Positions 47,960 to 57,014 of a DNA stretch of 64,000 nucleotides are shown in pieces (the first letter of the stretch is position 1; each line of letters begins with the position of its first letter). The stretch is from Candidatus Aenigmatarchaeota archaeon. GTDB lineage: Archaea > Aenigmatarchaeota > Aenigmatarchaeia > QMZP01 > QMZT01. The position numbers and the translations under genes were made by a program. Where the stretch lies: NCBI GenBank assembly GCA_016932735.1, contig JAFGCI010000003.1, positions 1 through 64,000 on the forward strand, given 5' to 3'. The notes under the pieces are model-generated. The model worked only from the letters and a program-made list of their open reading frames with translations, was not told the DNA's origin and searched no databases.

Positions 47960-48667
47960 ATGATTAAAGGAAAACCGCCGGGACGCTATTCGGAAAACGA
48001 ATTATTACAGGTCGCAAGCGAACACTGCATGGTTTCTCCGGGAAACATCCTGCTTATAGGGGGAGGCTCAGTCCTTCCACAGATAAGCGGTTTCAAGATG
48101 CTGAGGCCGAGAAGCGAAGACCTGGATTTCGTTGCAAACAGCGAGGGCGTTGAAGCTCTCAGGGCAAACGCATCCTTATTGGATTCCGGCACTATAGGAA
48201 GAGCTTCGGGCGAATTCCTTTTCAGAGACTGCTATAATGGGGTTCATGTGGCAGTTTTTCCCGAAGGCGTAAGAGGTTTCCGGTTTTCAGAGCCAGATTA
48301 TCTGAACAGCCGGCAGGTAGAAACCGAATCCGGGAAAGTTTATGCCGTGGGACCAGAACTTAACACAGCATTGAAAATAAGAAGAGGCTCAAGCAAAAAG
48401 GATAATCCGCATATATATGCAAAGGATGCCATGGATTTTGCCACGATGGTTACAGGCGCAAATATCAGGGAAACCCCTTTCGATGTGAAAAGATGGGAAG
48501 AATATATGAAAAGAGGAGTATGCAGGGACTGCCTTCTTGGGGAGAAGGCAGGATGCATCGAAGCCCTTGCTTATGGCGCGACAAATCTCAAGACTGAATT
48601 CAGAAAACATGTATACGATAAGATAGAACAATGTAGAAATTGTGCTTACCATTTTTGCAGAAAATAG
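47960..48667 (+). CDS. Nucleotidyltransferase-fold protein (AbiEii-like)
   Basis: 235 residues. ILLIGGGSVLPQISGF followed by PRSEDLDFV is the GG...DxD-type signature of nucleotidyltransferases related to AbiEii toxins. The C-terminus is Cys rich (CRDCLLGEKAGC, CRNCAYHFC), probably metal binding. It could be an RNA- or protein-modifying nucleotidyltransferase; no antitoxin-like partner is adjacent. Leaderless: AATAATATAAT lies about 26 nt before the ATG. Confidence 0.65.
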   Translation: MIKGKPPGRYSENELLQVASEHCMVSPGNILLIGGGSVLPQISGFKMLRPRSEDLDFVANSEGVEALRANASLLDSGTIGRASGEFLFRDCYNGVHVAVFPEGVRGFRFSEPDYLNSRQVETESGKVYAVGPELNTALKIRRGSSKKDNPHIYAKDAMDFATMVTGANIRETPFDVKRWEEYMKRGVCRDCLLGEKAGCIEALAYGATNLKTEFRKHVYDKIEQCRNCAYHFCRK

Positions 48668-48690
48668 AAATAAATGAAAAGAAGAGAATT

Positions 48691-48891
48691 TTACTTCTTC
48701 TCTGTTTTCTTTGCTGTTTCCTTCCCTGAAGTCTGTTTCTTTCTTACCCAGCCTATGTTCTTCGGGTTTCTCTTGAGCTTGTAGTTGTTCTGGCACTTGG
48801 AAGAGCAGAAGTAGAAGATTGTCCCGTCCGTTTTCACGAACATCTTCCCTGCAGTTTTGGATATTGTTTCATTGCAGAATGAGCATTTCAT
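48691..48891 (-). CDS. rpl24e: Ribosomal protein L24e
   Basis: 66 residues: MKCSFCNETISKTAGKMFVKTDGTIFYFCSSKCQNNYKLKRNPKNIGWVRK. The four Cys form the zinc site, and KLKRNPKNIGWVRK is diagnostic. Third gene of the L7Ae-S28e-L24e cluster common in archaea. Confidence 0.95.
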   Translation of the reverse strand: MKCSFCNETISKTAGKMFVKTDGTIFYFCSSKCQNNYKLKRNPKNIGWVRKKQTSGKETAKKTEKK

Positions 48892-48892
48892 C

Positions 48893-49099
48893 TTATCTAC
48901 CTCTCCTTCCCATAGAGCCGACTGACTCCATTTCAGTTTCCTTGACTATTATTACATCTCCCTTTACGCAGGGTCCGGAAACGTTCCTTGTGAGGACTTT
49001 GCCTGTGTCAGGCCCTTCAAGAATCTTGCATCTGACTCTTGTAACGCCTTTAAGTCCTATCCTTTCCATGACCTGCAGGATTTCTGCCGGATATGCCAT
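48893..49099 (-). CDS. rps28e: Ribosomal protein S28e
   Basis: 68 residues: GVTRVRCKILEGPDTGKVLTRNVSGPCVKGDVIIVKETEMESVGSMGRRGR, the S28e signature ending in the conserved MxRRGR-type tail. Small-subunit protein with an OB-like fold. One nucleotide separates it from L24e. Confidence 0.96.
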   Translation of the reverse strand: MAYPAEILQVMERIGLKGVTRVRCKILEGPDTGKVLTRNVSGPCVKGDVIIVKETEMESVGSMGRRGR

Positions 49100-49174
49100 A
49101 AATCATCACACCATTAATCTTTATTTTTCCGCTTTATTGAATTTGAGTTGCGTAACACAGCCTTGGCTGTTTAT

Positions 49175-49543
49175 CTATTTCTTCAGGGCCGATATCTTTG
49201 AAACGATGTCGGAAACATTCTTCTTTGCGCTTCCTTCCTCGTCTATCGATACAGCGCCTGTCGATACTTCCAGTCCGGCCGCTTTTCCAAGCTCTGCCTT
49301 GGACGGAACGTAAGTGAATGCAATCTTTTTCTCATCGCAGATTACCGGAATGTGCATAAGTATCTCTTCAGGTGTCACGTCTTCTGCCATTATGACAAGC
49401 TTTGAGATTCCTCTCTCAACGCTTTTCGTGGCCTCGTTGACGCCTTTCCTGACCTTCCCGGTCGAGTTTGCCATCTGGATTGCTTCATAAATCTTGTCTG
49501 TGAGTTCCTTTGGAACTTCATACTTCACAAAAGCTGCTGCCAT
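49175..49543 (-). CDS. rpl7ae: Ribosomal protein L7Ae
   Basis: 122 residues from the second Met (MAAAFVKYEVPKELT), which has better spacing from GGAGGGATG than the track start at 49549. AIQMANSTGKVRKGVNEATKSVERGISKLVIMAEDVTPEEILMHIPVICDEKKI is the kink-turn RNA-binding fold. Besides the ribosome it serves C/D and H/ACA RNPs and RNase P in archaea. Confidence 0.95.
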   Translation of the reverse strand: MAAAFVKYEVPKELTDKIYEAIQMANSTGKVRKGVNEATKSVERGISKLVIMAEDVTPEEILMHIPVICDEKKIAFTYVPSKAELGKAAGLEVSTGAVSIDEEGSAKKNVSDIVSKISALKK

Positions 49544-49706
49544 ATTCATCCCTCCTTAGTCATTGGTCTATAGCATTTTGTTATGAATTGTTATTATCTC
49601 TATAATTAACTATATAAAGGTTTATAAGCATGTCTATTTTCTCTTTAAATGAATTTATTTCTTTAATTTAACGATTCACTACTCTAATGAAATTATAAGT
49701 GAAAAT

Positions 49707-50660
49707 ATGAACATCTTACGGGCGGCTGCTTCATATGCAGCAGGATTAGTATATGAGAAGAAAGTGGATGTATTATTTCCAGAAGGTGCGGAAAAGAAGA
49801 ATTATGGAGATCCAACAATATATTTTGCAAATCATATGGATTTTGTCGGAGATTCTATTGCATTATTAACAGCCTTCTCTAAAAATAGCATTTATCCACC
49901 CGGATTTGTAATTAAAGACGATTTATGGCATCCGCGAGAGAAAAACAATGAAGGAAAGATTTATAGAAATCAAAAATTTTATCAATGGAATCTCATAAAA
50001 CATAAGTTATTATATCTTCTTATCAACGGGGCTGGTTTTTTTCCCACAACAAGAGATGATTCTCCGTATTGGAGAACAGATAAGGAAATAGAAATGAAAA
50101 GTATCATAGCCGATTTAGGAAATAAAAAAGAGAGTGCTATTATTTATCCGGCAGGAAAGGTATCAAGAACGGGAGAGGTCGATTATACTGTAGAAGATTT
50201 ACCCAATCTTCTCCGTCATAATCTGCGTATTTTCCAAAGGGGAAACGATTTAGAATTGGGATTTATACACGTAAATTGCGATCTACCTTTTGATAAATAT
50301 ATTGTTTCTTTTGGGGATTCGATAGGTTCAGGAAATAAGAGAAATGTGAGTTTTCTTGAAGAGATAGAGAAATGCAGCACCGTCACAGGTCTTCAGGTCC
50401 AAAGTCATTTGAATAGGAAGGGCTTGTCAGGTAAGATTGGTCTGAAAGAAGGGCTTGAGATTCTAAAAAAAGAAGGTTTGCTTGTTGTTCCTGATTACAG
50501 GGATGCATATGAAATAGCTGAAAGAACTACTGAATACTTAGCAAGAAATAAGCGTAGGCAGATTTCCCGAGATAACGGCAAAAAAATTGATATATGTTCC
50601 CCTGAATATCAGTCCAATTTCATTAAACATATACGAAAAATAAATGAAGTGTTGAAATAA
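49707..50660 (+). CDS. Acyltransferase-like (PlsC-fold) protein, AT-rich gene
   Basis: 317 residues. IYFANHMDFVGDSIAL and SAIIYPAGKVSRTGE resemble motif I (NHxSxxD) and motif III (FPEGTRSRxG) of 1-acylglycerol-phosphate acyltransferases, but neither is exact. Codon use is far more A/T rich than flanking genes, which suggests horizontal acquisition. Since archaea generally lack acyl lipids, a different acyl acceptor or a lost activity is possible. Confidence 0.5.
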   Translation: MNILRAAASYAAGLVYEKKVDVLFPEGAEKKNYGDPTIYFANHMDFVGDSIALLTAFSKNSIYPPGFVIKDDLWHPREKNNEGKIYRNQKFYQWNLIKHKLLYLLINGAGFFPTTRDDSPYWRTDKEIEMKSIIADLGNKKESAIIYPAGKVSRTGEVDYTVEDLPNLLRHNLRIFQRGNDLELGFIHVNCDLPFDKYIVSFGDSIGSGNKRNVSFLEEIEKCSTVTGLQVQSHLNRKGLSGKIGLKEGLEILKKEGLLVVPDYRDAYEIAERTTEYLARNKRRQISRDNGKKIDICSPEYQSNFIKHIRKINEVLK

Positions 50661-50661
50661 T

Positions 50662-51522
50662 TCATAAAAAGGCTTCAATGCCTGCAGCTGCCAGAATAAG
50701 GAAAACACCGACACAGAGCAGTATAAGGCAGTCTAAAAATATCTTCTTCGTTATTTCCATGCTGTGTCTCCTTATCAGGGAAGCCGACAATATCCCTCCA
50801 GCCATCCCGGCGAAGAGATATCCCCCGATTTCAGGAAGCCCGTGCGGAAGGAAGGACAGCGCGACAACCGGTATGTGGGTAATATTTTCCGCCAGGAATC
50901 CTATATAGACACCAAGTATTGATGCGTTCCAGACTATTATGAAGACAGCACCGCACCCATACAAGAGAGAGAATACAAAGGCGAAACCAAGAACCTTCAA
51001 GTTGTTTATGAAAATCGTGTAAAAGGCCGCCGACGGATTGGCGGTAATTGCTCCCGTGAAAAACTCTGAAAACATTGATGTGTTCTTTATTAGAAGTTGT
51101 CCGGATATCGAGCCCTGAAGCTCGCTTATCTTTAGCAATTGTATCTGGAAGACGCTTTCGGGAAGAATGAATGAAAACAACGCATATCCCATTGTTATCC
51201 CGAGGAATGTGAAGAGGAAGAAAAGTATATCATATAAATGCCTTTCAAGTATGTTCTTTTCCGTGTAGTGGTGCCTGATTTCATCTTCCTCAATCTTTTC
51301 CTCTCTCTTAAGCGCGTATGTCATGAGATAGACGAGCGGGATAACAGTGAAAACGACAGAGAATATGCCGGTAAGGCTGAATATCTGTCCTGAGCCGATA
51401 TGAATTTCATAAGAGAGCTGCAGGCTGATAAAAATTGCGACGCATGTTATGATAAAGGACCATATAAAAGCCAGATGAGGATTCTTAGAAATCTCCTTGA
51501 AATTCAGAATGGATTCCAGCAT
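50662..51522 (-). CDS. SpoIIM-like (DUF95) membrane protein
   Basis: 286 residues, six or more helices. FFTGAITANPSAAFYTIFINNLKVLGFAFVFSLLYGCGAVFIIVWNASILGVYIGFL and LPHGLPEIGGYLFAGMAGGILSAS match the stage II sporulation protein M family, widespread in archaea and of unknown role (membrane remodelling or transport). Two family A hairpins lie 5' of it. Confidence 0.85.
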   Translation of the reverse strand: MLESILNFKEISKNPHLAFIWSFIITCVAIFISLQLSYEIHIGSGQIFSLTGIFSVVFTVIPLVYLMTYALKREEKIEEDEIRHHYTEKNILERHLYDILFFLFTFLGITMGYALFSFILPESVFQIQLLKISELQGSISGQLLIKNTSMFSEFFTGAITANPSAAFYTIFINNLKVLGFAFVFSLLYGCGAVFIIVWNASILGVYIGFLAENITHIPVVALSFLPHGLPEIGGYLFAGMAGGILSASLIRRHSMEITKKIFLDCLILLCVGVFLILAAAGIEAFL

Positions 51523-51564
51523 AGTAAATTATTATTGCAACCCGTTTATATCATTATTTGGAAA

Positions 51565-51640
51565 GACAGCTTGACCACATTGGCTTTAGCTGTCGTTCTA
51601 AATTTCGGAAAGACAGCTTGATTATATTGGTTTTAGCTGT
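51565..51640 (-). repeat. Two tandem family A hairpins 5' of the SpoIIM-like gene
   Basis: Stems GACAGCT/AGCTGTC (51565-51594) and ACAGCT/AGCTGT (51613-51640). On the minus strand the loops read AAAGCCAATGTGGTCA and AAAACCAATATAATCA, followed by TTTCCGAAAT. The outer stem differs from CCCGCT/AGCGGG elsewhere but the inner GCTAAARCCAATATAATYAAGC core is conserved. Confidence 0.7.
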
Positions 51641-51650
51641 AATTCTATTT

Positions 51651-52952
51651 CTACTCGTCATCGTCTCCAAGAAGCCCCTTCTCCTTTATTGCACACGGGG
51701 AACCGCCGGCGTGCCATGACAATCTCGGACGGGCCTGTATGGGATAAATCCTTTCAGAATTGTCATCAAGCATTATCGCCGCGCCCTTCATTCTGGGAAG
51801 GTCGTTGATATAATCCTGTATGTCTCCAAGCATGTATGTCTGCATGATAGAACTTAGTGCATTGATATCTTTTGCAGAGGTCAGCCTGTGCGACATAATA
51901 AGATCAGACTGTGAAAGTGCATCAGGATGAAGTTTATTCGGCATCTGTGTAATGAATAATAATGAGATTCCGGGCTCTCTTCCCTCTTTTACAAGCGTTA
52001 GCAGAGCTCCCGATGCAGCCGTTTCTCCCTCTGCCGGAAGGAACTGGTGAGCCTCGTCCATCATTATCCATACCATTGGGATTGTCTTTTTCATAGCTCC
52101 GGTCATAAGGCCGTATTCTTCCTTCTTCCTTGCCATAAGCCTTTCCTGGAATATCTTTGAAGATAGCAGGCCAACGACAAGGCTCCTTACAGACCATGCT
52201 CCCGAAGTCCTTGTAAAGTGTGAAATATCAAGGATGGATATCTGCCCGGGGGCAAGAAGGTCTTCCACGGAAAGCCCCTCTTCGGAAAAGATTCCCCACT
52301 CCTCGGCTGCTGAGAACCTATTTGCAAGGGAATCCCTTATCTTCTTGTCCGTTCTTTCGTCGGCATTTATTTCCTCTATTATATCATCAATCCGGTACTT
52401 GTTTCCCATGTTCTTCCTGACTTTTTTGATTATCCTTTCTATGGCGATTCCGTGCTCATCTATCGGGGAGAATCCGAACGTTATTATCCAGTCTGTCGCT
52501 GTTAAATCCGTTGGCGAGAAGCTGAATGTCGAATCGACATCAACGCCGGAATCCTCATATTCTTTTTTGAATGCCTGCGGAACGAAGAGCTTTGCATCAA
52601 GAGCCTCAGGCTTGAGACCCCACGTCTTTAGAAGCTCTGCGTCCCTTTCATTGGGGGTCTTCATTGACCAGTATATGCCCATCGTGTCTATCATCAGGAC
52701 GGCAAGGTTTTTCCTGATGTCATCGGGCAGCCTGGCTATTTCCTCGACAAATGTTCCCGCGCTGTAGCTCTTGCCTGTTCCCCTCTTGCCGCAGACCAGA
52801 ATCACGTGGGGCCTTGTTACATCAACATGAACATAATTTGTCAGATGCGCGTCATCGCCGGTTCCGACTATGTGGCGGCCAATCAGGGCGGTTCCCTTAT
52901 CGCCGTATTTTTTCAGGTCGCTTTCATCCTTGCCTAACACAATCTTCTCCAA
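51651..52952 (-). CDS. HerA/DUF87-type ATPase
   Basis: 433 residues. Walker A LVCGKRGTGKSYSAG and Walker B MVWIMMDEAHQFLP, with HerA-type STQ/Arg-finger segments LLFITQMPNKL and MSHRLTSAKDINAL. An N-terminal beta segment (IGRHIVGTGDDAHLTNYVHV) matches the HAS-barrel region. Archaeal HerA translocates DNA with NurA nuclease; no nurA, mre11 or rad50 is adjacent, so this may be a stand-alone DUF87 paralogue. The start is TTG preceded by GGTGGGAT. Confidence 0.85.
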   Translation of the reverse strand: MEKIVLGKDESDLKKYGDKGTALIGRHIVGTGDDAHLTNYVHVDVTRPHVILVCGKRGTGKSYSAGTFVEEIARLPDDIRKNLAVLMIDTMGIYWSMKTPNERDAELLKTWGLKPEALDAKLFVPQAFKKEYEDSGVDVDSTFSFSPTDLTATDWIITFGFSPIDEHGIAIERIIKKVRKNMGNKYRIDDIIEEINADERTDKKIRDSLANRFSAAEEWGIFSEEGLSVEDLLAPGQISILDISHFTRTSGAWSVRSLVVGLLSSKIFQERLMARKKEEYGLMTGAMKKTIPMVWIMMDEAHQFLPAEGETAASGALLTLVKEGREPGISLLFITQMPNKLHPDALSQSDLIMSHRLTSAKDINALSSIMQTYMLGDIQDYINDLPRMKGAAIMLDDNSERIYPIQARPRLSWHAGGSPCAIKEKGLLGDDDE

Positions 52953-53035
52953 AATCCCACCGTATTTTATATATGAAAACGGCCTAATAAATATCAGATA
53001 CGGCTTTCAGCCATAAAATGGAGGATGTGATTTTG

Positions 53036-53233
53036 ATGGGAGTTTTAGAAGAATTAGTTAAAAACAAGGAAGACCTTATCCTTACTTTCATGAAGATAAT
53101 TGAGGGCAAGGAAGCGAAGGCTAAGATAAATCTGGCAGGCGTCAAGTTCAGGGTGCAGGGAACGGAAGTCAGGCTTGACGGCGCAATCGAATTCACGGTA
53201 ATCCCGATTGCAGAAAAGAAAAAGAAAAAATAA
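53036..53233 (+). CDS. Small hypothetical protein
   Basis: 65 residues from the ATG at 53036 (MGVLEELVKNKEDLILTFMKII). The track start at 53018 lies in the GGAGGATGTGAT ribosome binding site. One N-terminal amphipathic helix followed by beta strands (AKAKINLAGVKFRVQGTEVRLDGAIEFTVI) and a poly-Lys tail. Function unknown. Confidence 0.6.
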   Translation: MGVLEELVKNKEDLILTFMKIIEGKEAKAKINLAGVKFRVQGTEVRLDGAIEFTVIPIAEKKKKK

Positions 53234-53281
53234 AAACATTCCAAATCTTTTTTTCATTTAATCCGGAGATATGGTGTTCTA

Positions 53282-53560
53282 ATGGCTTTCTGGAGTTCTC
53301 TTCTCTCACAGTTTTCAGATGGGGATATATGTTTTACAATAACTCTTCAGAAAAAGGACGTCGCTTCAATATGCATCAGGGAAAAGAAGATAATACTTGA
53401 GATAAAGAGCGCCGTCATGGCAATCGAGTTCGGTATAAAGGAATTCATGAAAACTTGGGGAAAGCCAAGCAGGAAGATTGACATGAGCGCTTTTCATAAC
53501 ATAAAGAAAGCAGGCTATAAGGTTATAATAAAATACAAATTGTTAGAGATTGAGATTTAA
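53282..53560 (+). CDS. Small hypothetical protein
   Basis: 92 residues, MAFWSSLLSQFSDGDICFTITLQKKDVASICIREKKIILEIKSAVMAIEFGIKEFMKTWGKPSRKIDMSAF.... A compact alpha/beta domain. It follows the 65-residue gene by 48 nt on the same strand and has a GGTGTTC ribosome binding site. Function unknown. Confidence 0.55.
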   Translation: MAFWSSLLSQFSDGDICFTITLQKKDVASICIREKKIILEIKSAVMAIEFGIKEFMKTWGKPSRKIDMSAFHNIKKAGYKVIIKYKLLEIEI

Positions 53561-53572
53561 CCCCGGGCATTC

Positions 53573-53803
53573 TTAAACTTCTCTCACAAGAGTCTTTGCA
53601 TCAGTTTTCTTTTTCTTGCCGCCGTGGTGATATCCAATGAAATATGCGACAACAATGGCAACGGCACAGACAAAAAGAGTTACGCCTATGTAAAGGCTGT
53701 TTCCCTCGAAATATCCAAGCGCGAGGATTACAAAAAAAGTCACTATAACCAATACAGCGCCAATTATGAATTCCTTCAGGTTGGTAGATTGTTCCGGCTT
53801 CAT
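53573..53803 (-). CDS. Small membrane protein with two helices
   Basis: 76 residues with two transmembrane segments (FIIGAVLVIVTFFVILALGYF and LYIGVTLFVCAVAIVVAYFIGYHHGG) and a basic C-terminus. It follows the nucleotidyltransferase-like gene by 4 nt and is probably in its operon. Function unknown. Confidence 0.6.
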   Translation of the reverse strand: MKPEQSTNLKEFIIGAVLVIVTFFVILALGYFEGNSLYIGVTLFVCAVAIVVAYFIGYHHGGKKKKTDAKTLVREV

Positions 53804-53807
53804 GGAA

Positions 53808-54689
53808 TCACTTTTTCGGAGGCTCCTGTTGAGGCTGCGGCTCTTCCTGGGGGACTCGCGGAAGATTCTGAAGCGAGTCCTTTTCCATTATCTCGACGAC
53901 CCTCTGGACAAAATCGCCGGCCTTCTTTGAAAGGATATCAAGCTCCCATCCGCGTATATCCTTCTTGTCTTCATGCTCGACATCCTTGTAAACACTAATG
54001 ACATCCTTGCAGTATTTCACATACCTCTTTTCTATTATGCCGTCATTCTTTGTCAGGGTTTCCAGCATCTCCGGGACCTGAGTCTGCAGGGGTATTGGAT
54101 ATTTCTTCGATATAAGCAAAGCCTGTCCGGAATCCACAACAGCATTGAAAAGGTTCTCAAGAACGTTAAGCTTCAGCGAATGGATTGTCCGGAATCTTGC
54201 CGTTATGCCGTCGCCAAGCCTCATCAGGGATTCCTTTGTCCCGAGAATCTCGCCCTTCTCAAGGAGCTTTTTAAGGGGGCGGAAGAATCCGCTTGGATCA
54301 TATACCGGTATCGAATTTTTCAGCTCATTAAACACATCAAGGTCGTTCTCCATTATCTTCTCAAAGTATTCAGTGACCTTGTAATAGCCTGCATGAAGGT
54401 TTATTTCATATTTGTCAAGGGCTATCTTCTTAGCCTCTTTTACAGTCTTGGCCACATCGCCCAGCTTGTATTCATGTTCAAGGTCATTCAGAAGAAGTAT
54501 AACAGTAAAGTCCTTTGATTTTGAAATGTCTTCCACCGAGAATATCCACATCGACTTGATTATGTCTTTGTGGTCCTTCATTATCAAATCTGTGAATTCC
54601 TTGATGGCCTTGGCGTTCTTGCTCATTTTGGGAGGCTCCTTCTGGCCCTCATATTTAGGCCCTTCCTCAAGCTGTTTTTTGTCTTCCAT
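53808..54689 (-). CDS. Degenerate nucleotidyltransferase-like protein
   Basis: 293 residues. It resembles the upstream gene: SMWIFSVEDISKSKDFTVILLLND aligns with VWIFGSATRKTFIPSKSDIDVMVLIDD, but the catalytic GS and DxD are lost (SV and DFTV). The N-terminus is acidic and the C-terminus Pro/Gln-rich (VPQEEPQPQQEPPKK). It is likely a non-catalytic partner or scaffold of the active paralogue, with which it is cotranscribed (9 nt apart). Confidence 0.6.
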   Translation of the reverse strand: MEDKKQLEEGPKYEGQKEPPKMSKNAKAIKEFTDLIMKDHKDIIKSMWIFSVEDISKSKDFTVILLLNDLEHEYKLGDVAKTVKEAKKIALDKYEINLHAGYYKVTEYFEKIMENDLDVFNELKNSIPVYDPSGFFRPLKKLLEKGEILGTKESLMRLGDGITARFRTIHSLKLNVLENLFNAVVDSGQALLISKKYPIPLQTQVPEMLETLTKNDGIIEKRYVKYCKDVISVYKDVEHEDKKDIRGWELDILSKKAGDFVQRVVEIMEKDSLQNLPRVPQEEPQPQQEPPKK

Positions 54690-54698
54690 GAATTTACC

Positions 54699-55781
54699 TC
54701 ATTTGCCCGTAACGTCCTCTATAGCCAGTTCAAGGCTCTTGATATAAACCATTCCAAGGTATTTCTCCTTGTCCTTGTCTTTGTTCTTCTTTCTCTTTTC
54801 AGGGTCCATATGATTGAACTCGTAAAGATTTTTCAGGGTTTCAAGGTGGCCTTTGCTCACTTTCCCTGTGTCTATGAAATGCTTCTTGAACATGGAGAAC
54901 TTATCGCCGTCTGCCGAAGGTATCTGGTCGGTAGTCGTCCTGAGAGCCTTCTCGCACAGCTGGACAGTCTTGTCATATGCTTTTGCAAGCTCCTTTTCTA
55001 TCCTCTCATTTTCCAGGTCAACTATGAACTCGCCCATGAACGATATGAAAACCCTTGCCTTTCCTATCCATGTATCAATGTCTTTACCGACCATCTGGGA
55101 GAGGTGTCCTTTGCTTATCTTGTTATAGAGGTCGTTGTACTCCTCAAAAATTGCCAGCACCTGAGGATTCAATTCGCGCTGCTCAAAAACCCTGTACAAT
55201 TCCGTAATCGCTGTTTCGGGGTCCGCGGGGAATATGTTGTAATACATCAATATGGAACGCGCCGAATCCAGCATCAATAATAATATTTCATAAGACAGGT
55301 CGCTCAGATAGATGAACCTGTTCTCCTCAAGGCGTTTGACCGCCCTGTCAAGAAGCTTCTCTGCCTTTTCATTGGCGCCGAATAGCTTTCCCTCTTCGTT
55401 AAGCATATGCATTAATTTGATGTATCCGGACTCATCGTAGATTATCTCCACATCCTTGATAGAGGTGATAGCCCACGGCTCGCCGTGCTTTACCAGAGCC
55501 CACCAGAGAGTCAGCATCTTAGGCTGCTGGAAATGTATCTTTACATTCTTCTTCTTGCCTTCATCAGTTATGTCGCGTGTAGCCCTGTCAACGGCCGCGA
55601 AGAAATTTTCATCGAGCTCCTTTGTATCATCAATAAGGACCATCACATCAATGTCGGACTTTGACGGGATGAAAGTCTTTCTTGTCGCAGAACCGAAAAT
55701 CCAGACAGACATAACTCCCGGCGCGAGCTTTATAATCGGCTCGCATAACTTCTGTACCTGTTTCAGCAGCTTAGAATCCAT
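54699..55781 (-). CDS. Nucleotidyltransferase-domain protein
   Basis: 360 residues. The N-terminal Pol beta-like nucleotidyltransferase core has WIFGSATRKTFIPSKSDIDVMVLIDD (GS plus DxD metal ligands). The rest is helical (HEPN-like character, AEKLLDRAVKRLEENRFIYLSDLSYEILLLMLDSARSIL), with a basic C-terminal segment DPEKRKKNKDKDKEKY. A nucleotidyltransferase fused to a helical HEPN-like domain suggests toxin-antitoxin ancestry or a regulatory AMPylator. It heads a three-gene operon. Confidence 0.68.
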   Translation of the reverse strand: MDSKLLKQVQKLCEPIIKLAPGVMSVWIFGSATRKTFIPSKSDIDVMVLIDDTKELDENFFAAVDRATRDITDEGKKKNVKIHFQQPKMLTLWWALVKHGEPWAITSIKDVEIIYDESGYIKLMHMLNEEGKLFGANEKAEKLLDRAVKRLEENRFIYLSDLSYEILLLMLDSARSILMYYNIFPADPETAITELYRVFEQRELNPQVLAIFEEYNDLYNKISKGHLSQMVGKDIDTWIGKARVFISFMGEFIVDLENERIEKELAKAYDKTVQLCEKALRTTTDQIPSADGDKFSMFKKHFIDTGKVSKGHLETLKNLYEFNHMDPEKRKKNKDKDKEKYLGMVYIKSLELAIEDVTGK

Positions 55782-55824
55782 GTGATTAAATATGACGTAA
55801 GTTAAATAAAAGCGTTTAGAAAAA

Positions 55825-56883
55825 TTATTTCTTACTATATCTTTCCTTCAAAGATTTCTTCAGCTCTTCTATATTATCAATGCTTGCAGGGTCTATGCCG
55901 TTAAGAAGGCCGAGATAAAAACTCACATAATCTATGAGATAAATCAGCGAGAATATTTTTGCGAGGAGGCTTTTCCCTACCGGGCGTAACTCTATAACGC
56001 TTGATGCAGACTTCTTGATTGCGTCCCTTGTAAGGTCAAGCCTTGCATTCATCTCCATTGACTCGGATTCCTTGTCTCTGATTATTATCACGGTAATCCT
56101 TCCTGAAAGCTTCTTCATGAGCCAGCCTTCAATCGCATTATGGTCTGCATTAGGCATAATCTCGTAGAATGACGGAACCTTGGAATTCTCGTTGAACTGT
56201 TCTTTGGCTCTCATTGCAACAGCAGAAAAAGGACCGAACCCGTAAACTACCGGAATGTCGCCATTGAGGCTGCATGCAATCTCTTTTGCAGGATTATGCT
56301 TGTCGTTTGAGAATATGATATCCTTCTTGAAATCCTCAAGGACAGAAAAGGCTTCTTTCATATCGTTGTCGAAGTCATGGAAGCCTGTTGCATGGAAGAA
56401 TCCCAGAAGGGAAAAGAACATATGGCTTATGCTGAATCTCGGGACTATTTTAGCCGGTACTTTCACAAGATAGCATCCCTCCTGAACCTCCATATTCCCG
56501 ATGACACCGTCTGAAGCGATTGCAAGATATTTGAGGTTCCTCTTCTTTGTTTCCTCAAGCAAAGCTATTGTTTCTTCTGTGTTTCCTGAATAGCTGATAG
56601 CTATGCAGAAATATTCATGATCCACATATTTCGGCAGATTGTAATCCTTGAAGACCCTGATATCCGTGTCAGGAAACATTCCCTGTATTATGTTGGCGCT
56701 TATACCCGAGCCGCCCATGCCGTATATCGCATATTTTTTATAATGTTTATCGAGCTTCTTTCCTGAAAATATTTTTACTGCCTCTTCAAAAGCGAATCTG
56801 CAGTCCTCCGGAAAGCTTTCAAGAAATCGCATGGAGTTTCCTATATCATACTTCAGCATCTTGGGATTGGATAGCGAACTCAT
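55825..56883 (-). CDS. Bifunctional phosphoglucose/phosphomannose isomerase
   Basis: About 352 residues. SIS-domain sugar isomerase: YAIYGMGGSGISANIIQG, CIAISYSGNTEETIAL (phosphate-binding SYSGNTxET), MPNADHNAIEGW and LLAKIFSLIYLIDYVSFYLGLLNGIDP, the archaeal PGI/PMI signature. It interconverts glucose-6-P or mannose-6-P with fructose-6-P. The track start (TTG, 56946) adds 21 unlikely residues; ATG at 56883 is preferred. Confidence 0.9.
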   Translation of the reverse strand: MSSLSNPKMLKYDIGNSMRFLESFPEDCRFAFEEAVKIFSGKKLDKHYKKYAIYGMGGSGISANIIQGMFPDTDIRVFKDYNLPKYVDHEYFCIAISYSGNTEETIALLEETKKRNLKYLAIASDGVIGNMEVQEGCYLVKVPAKIVPRFSISHMFFSLLGFFHATGFHDFDNDMKEAFSVLEDFKKDIIFSNDKHNPAKEIACSLNGDIPVVYGFGPFSAVAMRAKEQFNENSKVPSFYEIMPNADHNAIEGWLMKKLSGRITVIIIRDKESESMEMNARLDLTRDAIKKSASSVIELRPVGKSLLAKIFSLIYLIDYVSFYLGLLNGIDPASIDNIEELKKSLKERYSKK

Positions 56884-57014
56884 GTTTAGAATATGGGTAA
56901 GGTCGCTTATATGATTTGCTGAATTTAGTTCTACGTATCTTACCAAAAAAATTCCACTAACTATAAATATAGTCGGTATCCAAAACTATATCAGAGGGAT
57001 TTTGGGGTGAATTT

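Noticed and set aside
52234-52767. 177-residue plus-strand ORF
   Set aside because: Shadow of the HerA-like ATPase, rich in Ser/Pro/Ile as expected of antisense frames.
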